From NCBI GenBank assembly GCA_035718275.1, contig DASTHI010000031.1, forward strand, positions 124,001-188,000: a stretch of 64,000 bases of DNA. The letters are read 5' to 3'. Positions 59,789 through 64,000 of this stretch are shown piece after piece. The stretch is from Pseudolabrys sp035718275. Lineage in GTDB: Bacteria > Pseudomonadota > Alphaproteobacteria > Rhizobiales > Xanthobacteraceae. Below the pieces are notes generated by a model. The model made no database searches. It was not told the origin of the DNA and saw only the letters and a list, made by a program, of their open reading frames with translations. Numbering within the stretch: position 1 is the first letter of the stretch; the number at the start of each line of letters is the position of its first letter. The position numbers and the translations under genes were made by a program.

Positions 59789-60997
59789 TCATGGCCGCAT
59801 CGTGCTGACCGAAGATGCGTGATCGGGCTTGAGCACGACCTTCACGCAACCATCCTCTTTGTCACGGAAGGTCTTGTACATCTTCGGTCCCTCTTCCAGC
59901 GGAACTTCATGAGTGATGACGAAGGAGGGATCGATTTGACCCGATTCGATCCGGCGCAAAAGGTCGTTCGTCCAACGATTGACGTGCGTTTGTCCGGTTC
60001 GAATAGTGAGCCCCTTGTTCATCATGGCTCCGAACGGGACCTTGTCGAGGAGCCCGCCATATACTCCGGGAACGGATAAAGTCCCTGCTGGCCTGCACAC
60101 ATACGCCATTTCGCGCAGGACGTGCGGCCGATCGGTCTCGAGCATCGCTGTTTGTTTGATCTTGTCGTAGACGGAATCAAGCGTGGCGGAAGCGTGTGCC
60201 TCGAGGCCCACCGCATCGATGCACTTCTCCGGACCCTTCCCGTCCGTCAGCTCGTTCAACCGCTCGATGACGCTTTCTTCCTCAAAATTGATCGTGATTG
60301 CTCCCCCAGCCTGGGCCATGCTGAGACGCTCCGGAACGTCATCGATCGCAATAACCCGGCCCGCGCCCAAAATCAGCGCGCTGCGAACAGCCATCTGACC
60401 CACCGGCCCACAGCCCCAGACAGCGACCGTATCCGTCGGACCGATGTCGCACTGTACTGCCGCCTGCCATCCCGTCGGGAAAATATCGCTCAGAAAGAGC
60501 AGCTGCTCGTCCGAAAACCCATTCTGCGGGATCTTGATGTGCGTCTTGTCGGCGAAGGGAACGCGGACATACTCGGCCTGCCCTCCGGCATATCCGCCCG
60601 TGATGTGGGAATACCCGAAAAGACCTGCGGTCGTGTGACCGAACACCTTATCTGCAACGCTCTTGTTGCGGTTGGAGCGTTCGCAGACGGAGTAATTGCC
60701 GCGCCGGCATTGATCGCATTCGCCGCAGAAGATGGTGAAGGGGATGACAACGCGCTCGCCAACTTTCAATGCACCTCTGCAGTCTGGGCCTACTTCGACC
60801 ACCTCCCCCATGAATTCATGACCGAGAATATCGCCGCTTTCCATTCCAGGCATGTACCCGTCATAGAGATGCAAGTCGGAGCCACAAATCGCGCACGAGG
60901 TGACTTTCACGATCGCGTCCCTCGGCTGCTCGATTTTGGGATCAGGGACTTCGTCACATCTGACATCCCTGGCGCCATGCCAGCAAAGGGCCTTCAT
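59789..60997 (-). CDS. Zinc-dependent alcohol/formaldehyde dehydrogenase family protein
   Basis: A 402-residue medium-chain dehydrogenase. Catalytic zinc motif CAICGSDLHLYDG and GHEFMGEVVEVGP are at about residues 36-75; the structural zinc cluster is CDQCRRGNYSVCERSN (three Cys visible plus one nearby). The NAD-binding GCGPVGQMAV follows. It resembles the glutathione-independent formaldehyde dehydrogenase branch by its length and insertion. ATG 60997 has AAGGAAAG upstream. It is the first gene of the leftward unit that ends with glgX, and diverges from the Crp/Fnr gene. Confidence 0.9.
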   Translation of the reverse strand: MKALCWHGARDVRCDEVPDPKIEQPRDAIVKVTSCAICGSDLHLYDGYMPGMESGDILGHEFMGEVVEVGPDCRGALKVGERVVIPFTIFCGECDQCRRGNYSVCERSNRNKSVADKVFGHTTAGLFGYSHITGGYAGGQAEYVRVPFADKTHIKIPQNGFSDEQLLFLSDIFPTGWQAAVQCDIGPTDTVAVWGCGPVGQMAVRSALILGAGRVIAIDDVPERLSMAQAGGAITINFEEESVIERLNELTDGKGPEKCIDAVGLEAHASATLDSVYDKIKQTAMLETDRPHVLREMAYVCRPAGTLSVPGVYGGLLDKVPFGAMMNKGLTIRTGQTHVNRWTNDLLRRIESGQIDPSFVITHEVPLEEGPKMYKTFRDKEDGCVKVVLKPDHASSVSTMRP

Positions 60998-61249
60998 CGG
61001 TCTTTCCTTTTTATCGATAGGGGTGCCGGTAAGTTCCCCCTCCATGCCCAACCTGACCAACGCGCGAAATTCAAAAAGGATCAGGTTTCCGTGTCGCAGT
61101 GAAATATCGGATTGCGAAATTTCCCAGCAGCGCCGGTTCTGGACATTTTTCCAGCTGCGCAGGAGAGCGGATGAGCAGAGGCCTTGTACGGAACATTTGA
61201 TCGGGTGGGTCGGTTTTCTCGACGAGGAGGGTATGAGGGCTGGTGTGCG

Positions 61250-61972
61250 ATGCAGAGATTGCTCTCAAGATTGGCGTGGACCGATCATCTCAGCAGACTG
61301 GAACAGGACAGACTCGTTGCGTCAGTATCGCGTGTTCAACAATTCGATGCTGGGGATCAGATCGTGCCTGCGGAGCGGCCTGTTGATTACAGCTCAGCCA
61401 TTCTAGACGGCTTCAGCTGCCGTCAAAAAGTTCTGGAAAACGGCAGCCGGCAGATCACGGCATTTCATGTGCCGGGCGATTTCTGCGATCTGCATACCTA
61501 TCTGCTGAAAACTTTGCCCGATAGCGTCATGGCGATGACCGCCTGTCGCGTCGCGTTGGTGCCACACGACGCAATCCACAAGATCGTTGCTCAGTCACCG
61601 CATCTTACGGCGCTGTTTTGGAAATCGACACTAGTCGACGCCTCCATCAATCGTCAGTGGATTGTCTCGATAGGCCGGCGCTCGGCAGTTGCCCGGGTGG
61701 CGCATCTTTTTTGTGAGCTCTATGCACGGCTCAAATTGGTAGGCCTCGCCAAAGAGCTCAAATTCCGGTTGCCTGCAACGCAATCCGATTTGAGCGACGC
61801 AACAGGAATGTCGCTCGTACATACGAACCGAACTTGCGGGTCTCTGCGGCAACATGGCCTGGCGACGTTTTCGCAACGCACCGTGACGATCCACAGCTGG
61901 CAGAAGCTGCAACGGGTCGCTGAATTCAACCCCGAGTACTTGCATATCGGAAATGGATCGGCGCCGTACTGA
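61250..61972 (+). CDS. Crp/Fnr family transcriptional regulator
   Basis: A 240-residue regulator. It has an N-terminal cyclic-nucleotide-binding-type beta-barrel domain (about 20-120) and a C-terminal winged helix with RLPATQSDLSDATGMSLVHTNRTCGSLRQHGLATF as helix-turn-helix. The Fe-S cysteines of FNR are absent; the effector is unknown. I start at 61250; other in-frame starts lie upstream. A nearly complete EcfG-type site (GGAAC-N17-GGTT at 61190-61215) precedes it. This type is frequent in Hyphomicrobiales next to stress genes. Confidence 0.88.
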   Translation: MQRLLSRLAWTDHLSRLEQDRLVASVSRVQQFDAGDQIVPAERPVDYSSAILDGFSCRQKVLENGSRQITAFHVPGDFCDLHTYLLKTLPDSVMAMTACRVALVPHDAIHKIVAQSPHLTALFWKSTLVDASINRQWIVSIGRRSAVARVAHLFCELYARLKLVGLAKELKFRLPATQSDLSDATGMSLVHTNRTCGSLRQHGLATFSQRTVTIHSWQKLQRVAEFNPEYLHIGNGSAPY

Positions 61973-61995
61973 AGCGAGGCCCCGACTTTCTGATA

Positions 61996-62184
61996 CTATT
62001 GATTGTGATCGAGCCGAATGCCTTCCTTCGCGACGCGGTTTCCCGCTCCGTGACTTGCGACCCGAATAACAGCGCCGCAGCGTTCGCAGCGATGGACCAC
62101 CGCCTCTTCCGTTTCAGTCGACTGCATCGCCACCTGGCAAATGGGACATGGACGGGGCTTTCCGGCTTTGGCGAGCGACATCAT
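61996..62184 (-). CDS. Small zinc-ribbon protein
   Basis: A 62-residue protein with two CxxC pairs, CPIC and CERC, about 20 residues apart, forming a zinc-ribbon. The rest is charged and flexible. Function unknown; such proteins bind zinc or nucleic acid, or are subunits. The start is ATG 62184 or 62181. It is convergent with the Crp/Fnr gene and its 3' end is 23 bases away. Confidence 0.7.
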   Translation of the reverse strand: MMSLAKAGKPRPCPICQVAMQSTETEEAVVHRCERCGAVIRVASHGAGNRVAKEGIRLDHNQ

Positions 62185-62246
62185 GGGCAATACCTATACC
62201 CGCCGGAGATTGAGTCGATTACGGACTTCTACCTATTCGGCCGGCG

Positions 62247-62621
62247 CTAGTTGTACCGCTCGGCAAACGAAAAAATCATGGCGGAGACCCACATCCCGAT
62301 GGAGATGGCGGCCGTCCACCTTGCAAATGTCAGGTAAGTTTCGCCTAAAACGGTCGCGCTCGCCCATTGCGCGTAGGCTTCCGGCGGCCTGTGTTCCTTG
62401 GGTAGATTGAGCCAAAGTTCGGTCCGACGATAGCTCTTGGTTCGTGCCTCGTATGCCTTGAGAATCAGAATGCCCGACATGAGGATGGTCAGGAAACCGC
62501 CGGCCTTGAATGCCAGGCTTGGCTCGAAGGACATCCCGATCATCACGCAAAAAATTGCGAGCGAGCCAAAGCCGCAGGCGCGCAACACGATTTCGTATGC
62601 AAGACGCCTCATGTGCTGCAT
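62247..62621 (-). CDS. Small membrane protein, function unknown
   Basis: A 124-residue protein with three hydrophobic segments (about 10-30, 32-50 and 95-115). AAGGA lies eight bases upstream of ATG 62621; ATG 62666 is an alternative with a 15-residue hydrophilic extension. A conserved-looking cytoplasmic loop holds RTKSYRRTELWLNLPKEHRPP. I do not recognise the family. It lies in a run of four leftward genes ending with the zinc-ribbon protein. Confidence 0.65.
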   Translation of the reverse strand: MQHMRRLAYEIVLRACGFGSLAIFCVMIGMSFEPSLAFKAGGFLTILMSGILILKAYEARTKSYRRTELWLNLPKEHRPPEAYAQWASATVLGETYLTFARWTAAISIGMWVSAMIFSFAERYN

Positions 62622-62730
62622 CGGGTGATCCTTCGGCTGGTCGCGTCGAACAGGCACGATCAGCATTGAAACGCCCGGCGGGCGATTAAGTAGCAGCCCC
62701 GGAGCAACTATACCGGCGCTCCTGAACGGT

Positions 62731-63057
62731 TCAAAGACCGATCTCGAGGAAATTGCCGACCGCCGGCAAGGTGAGCAACGCCGTGCCGGCAAGCCAGATC
62801 CATAGCGAGACGACGCTCGAGTCCTCTGTAAGCTGCATGTAGCGCTCGTAAAGCGCGGCGGGGATGCCGCCGAGGATCACAGTCGCGGTCGAAACCATGA
62901 GCGATGAAAACATCAATGTCAGCCCGGTGCTGCCGAACAGGAGCGTCGGTGCAAGAACTTGAACGTGGATCAGCGCAAAGAGCAGCCACACTTGATTGAA
63001 AAGGCCATTGATCATTCCGAAAAATGCAATGCCGATATAGTAAAATTGGCGTTCCAT
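62731..63057 (-). CDS. Small membrane protein, function unknown
   Basis: A 108-residue protein with three predicted membrane segments and short loops. It begins MERQFYYIGIAFFGMINGLFNQVWLL. ATG 63057 has GAGG seven bases upstream and follows the stop of the next upstream gene by eight bases, supporting a shared transcript. Function unknown. Confidence 0.72.
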   Translation of the reverse strand: MERQFYYIGIAFFGMINGLFNQVWLLFALIHVQVLAPTLLFGSTGLTLMFSSLMVSTATVILGGIPAALYERYMQLTEDSSVVSLWIWLAGTALLTLPAVGNFLEIGL

Positions 63058-63065
63058 GAGCGGCC

Positions 63066-63371
63066 TCAACTGCGAGAGGAGACGGCGCCCGCGAGAAGAA
63101 GAAGGTAGAGCAGGCCGACCCGCAGCCAAAACAGCCAGACCACGCCGAAAAGCCAGACCACGACGGGCGCCGCGGCCTTGGGCGTGACGATCGCAACGAT
63201 AGCGACAACCGGATCAGTCAGGCGGCAAAATGCGCGCCAGATGTAATTTGTCGACTCGGGCTGGACGAGAAGGCCAAGCAGAGCCCTCCCCAGCAAGGTA
63301 TACATCAACGCTGCCAGGATGAAGTTCGGCAGGTGGAAGTACCACAGGCTCACCAATCCGCCGCCACTCAC
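63066..63371 (-). CDS. Small membrane protein of the YggT-like layout
   Basis: A protein of about 101 residues with two or three hydrophobic segments. The sequence NFILAALMYTLLGRALLGL and NYIWRAFCRLTDPVV recalls the YggT family pattern (a pair of hydrophobic helices with a conserved RxL-DP-linker), but I am not certain of the family. GTG 63371 with GGGGGAA upstream is the likely start; an in-frame TTG at 63383 is possible. It precedes the two other small membrane genes. Confidence 0.7.
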   Translation of the reverse strand: MSGGGLVSLWYFHLPNFILAALMYTLLGRALLGLLVQPESTNYIWRAFCRLTDPVVAIVAIVTPKAAAPVVVWLFGVVWLFWLRVGLLYLLLLAGAVSSRS

Positions 63372-63444
63372 GATTTCCCCCAAGCCCCTCTCAGTGCAAT
63401 TACGGCCCGCGAGCTCGCACTACATCAGTGGATGGTGCATGCGC

Positions 63445-63473
63445 AAGAAAGAAGCGGGGCCCGCAGGCCCCGC
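63445..63473 (-). terminator. Terminator of the ActP-type symporter gene
   Basis: GCGGGGCC (63454-63461) and GGCCCCGC (63466-63473) form an 8-bp stem with a CGCA loop. On the minus strand the stem is followed by TTCTTTCTT, giving a T-rich tail. It lies 25 bases past the symporter stop. Confidence 0.65.
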
Positions 63474-63498
63474 ACCGCTTTCCAACATGCGTGCGCAA

Positions 63499-64000
63499 TC
63501 AAGTCTTTTCTTCGAGTATCGTTCGTCCACGCGGCTTGCGGATTTCGTCCACATAAGCCTGCATTTCCCTGGACGGCTCCTTGCCCATGAGGCTGACGAT
63601 GATGATCACCGCAAAGCCGACCGGCACTCCCAACAACCCGCATGCGATGTTGTTGAGATTGAACCACCCAACCTTATTGGCGAGCGGGTGCGCCAGCGTC
63701 GGCCAGATCTCCATGGCATTGGGCGCCGCCATGGCTTTGGCGATATCTACGAGCGGTGCGCCTGTTGCCGGGCTGAGCATCGAGGTCATGCCGAAATACT
63801 TCACGCCATAACCCGGGAAGTAGCGGGTTACGAGCAAGTAGAACAGGCAAAGGCCGAAACCCGCGATCATGCCTGCGACCGCGCCTGCGGCCGTTGTGCG
63901 CTTCCACCAGATTCCCATCACGAGTGCCGGGAAATTGCCGGCCATCGCCAGTGAGAAGGCCCAGCCGACCATAGCCAGAATGTCGCCGGGTTTGGTTGCC
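63499..64000 (-). CDS. Sodium:solute symporter (ActP/acetate permease type), C-terminal part only
   Basis: The open frame continues to the window end without a start, so this is the C-terminal roughly 165 residues of a larger protein (about 550-600 in the family). Seen are GNFPALVMGIWWKRTTAAGAVAG, a FGLCLFYLLVTRYFPG helix, and NIACGLLGVPVGFAVIIIVSLMG near the end, typical of the acetate/cation symporters of the SSS family. It would import acetate or pyruvate with sodium. A terminator follows the stop. Confidence 0.88.
   Translation of the reverse strand, partial: ATKPGDILAMVGWAFSLAMAGNFPALVMGIWWKRTTAAGAVAGMIAGFGLCLFYLLVTRYFPGYGVKYFGMTSMLSPATGAPLVDIAKAMAAPNAMEIWPTLAHPLANKVGWFNLNNIACGLLGVPVGFAVIIIVSLMGKEPSREMQAYVDEIRKPRGRTILEEKT

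Noticed and set aside
1..64000. tRNA genes, rRNA, CRISPR arrays, IS elements, phage or integrase genes
   Set aside because: I looked for cloverleaf arms, regularly spaced repeats, transposase motifs and attachment repeats and saw none.

Overview
The window looks like the chromosome of a GC-rich alphaproteobacterium, most like Hyphomicrobiales (Bradyrhizobium or a Xanthobacteraceae-type soil bacterium). Signs are the density of ABC, Bug-type and other solute-uptake genes, an LivH-LivM fusion permease, a second-type IF-1 beside an RhlE-like helicase, a short EcfG/-35 TTGAC style of promoter signal, and small conserved membrane genes next to an acetate-type symporter. This assignment is inference from gene content, not from a marker gene. 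No rRNA, tRNA, CRISPR array, insertion sequence, integrase or phage gene was seen. The first gene and the last gene run off the window.

Layout. (1) 1-8.6 kb: end of a LigI-type amidohydrolase, then a leftward block: alpha/beta hydrolase, SDR, a branched-chain-amino-acid-type ABC transporter (livK, fused livHM, livG, livF), a MarR regulator and a metallo-beta-lactamase-fold hydrolase. Similar TTTG-N4-CAAA palindromes sit on the livK promoter and on the hydrolase promoter, so the MarR protein is the natural candidate regulator. (2) 8.7-13 kb: a rightward nitrate/sulfonate/taurine-type ABC transporter (binding protein, permease, ATPase), then leftward cyclase and TauE-type exporter. (3) 13.1-19.5 kb: Rieske protein, an overlapping 82-residue gene, amidohydrolase, orphan Bug-type binding protein, an M24 peptidase-fold protein with an altered metal ligand, GST, an intergenic candidate small RNA, and a 3-hydroxyisobutyrate-dehydrogenase-type enzyme.

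(4) 19.7-28.4 kb: a second NMT1/SsuA-type ABC system with two permeases, an LVIVD beta-propeller protein and a COG0523 GTPase; then, convergent, a third such ABC system. (5) 28.6-33.5 kb: MetF-like reductase divergent from a two-subunit CoA-transferase-fold enzyme and two Gfo/Idh/MocA oxidoreductases. (6) 33.5-38.8 kb: housekeeping envelope genes: polytopic membrane protein, Mla-type lipid transporter (mlaD, mlaF, STAS-mlaE) and an RlpA-like protein. (7) 39-54 kb: catabolic genes: Ldh-type dehydrogenase, amidohydrolase, lone molybdopterin-binding large subunit, aldehyde dehydrogenase, SDR, MmgE/PrpD, an iron/spermidine-type ABC transporter, an atypical crotonase and a family III CoA-transferase. 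(8) 54-64 kb: housekeeping and stress genes: DEAD-box helicase with IF-1, S10 carboxypeptidase-like protein, GlgX, zinc alcohol dehydrogenase, Crp/Fnr regulator, small Zn-ribbon and membrane proteins, and the C-terminal part of an ActP-type sodium:solute symporter.

Together the accessory part reads as a set of uptake-plus-catabolism modules for organic acids or ring-cleavage products: each transporter sits with hydrolases, dehydrogenases and CoA-handling enzymes, but no substrate can be named from sequence alone. I found no defence or mobile system. The observations most worth following are the candidate anti-Shine-Dalgarno small RNA at 18.4-18.5 kb, the shared operator palindromes, several enzymes that have lost canonical catalytic or metal residues (M24, crotonase, two SDRs), a Rieske protein with widely separated ligand boxes, and the MetF-like/CoA-transferase cluster.
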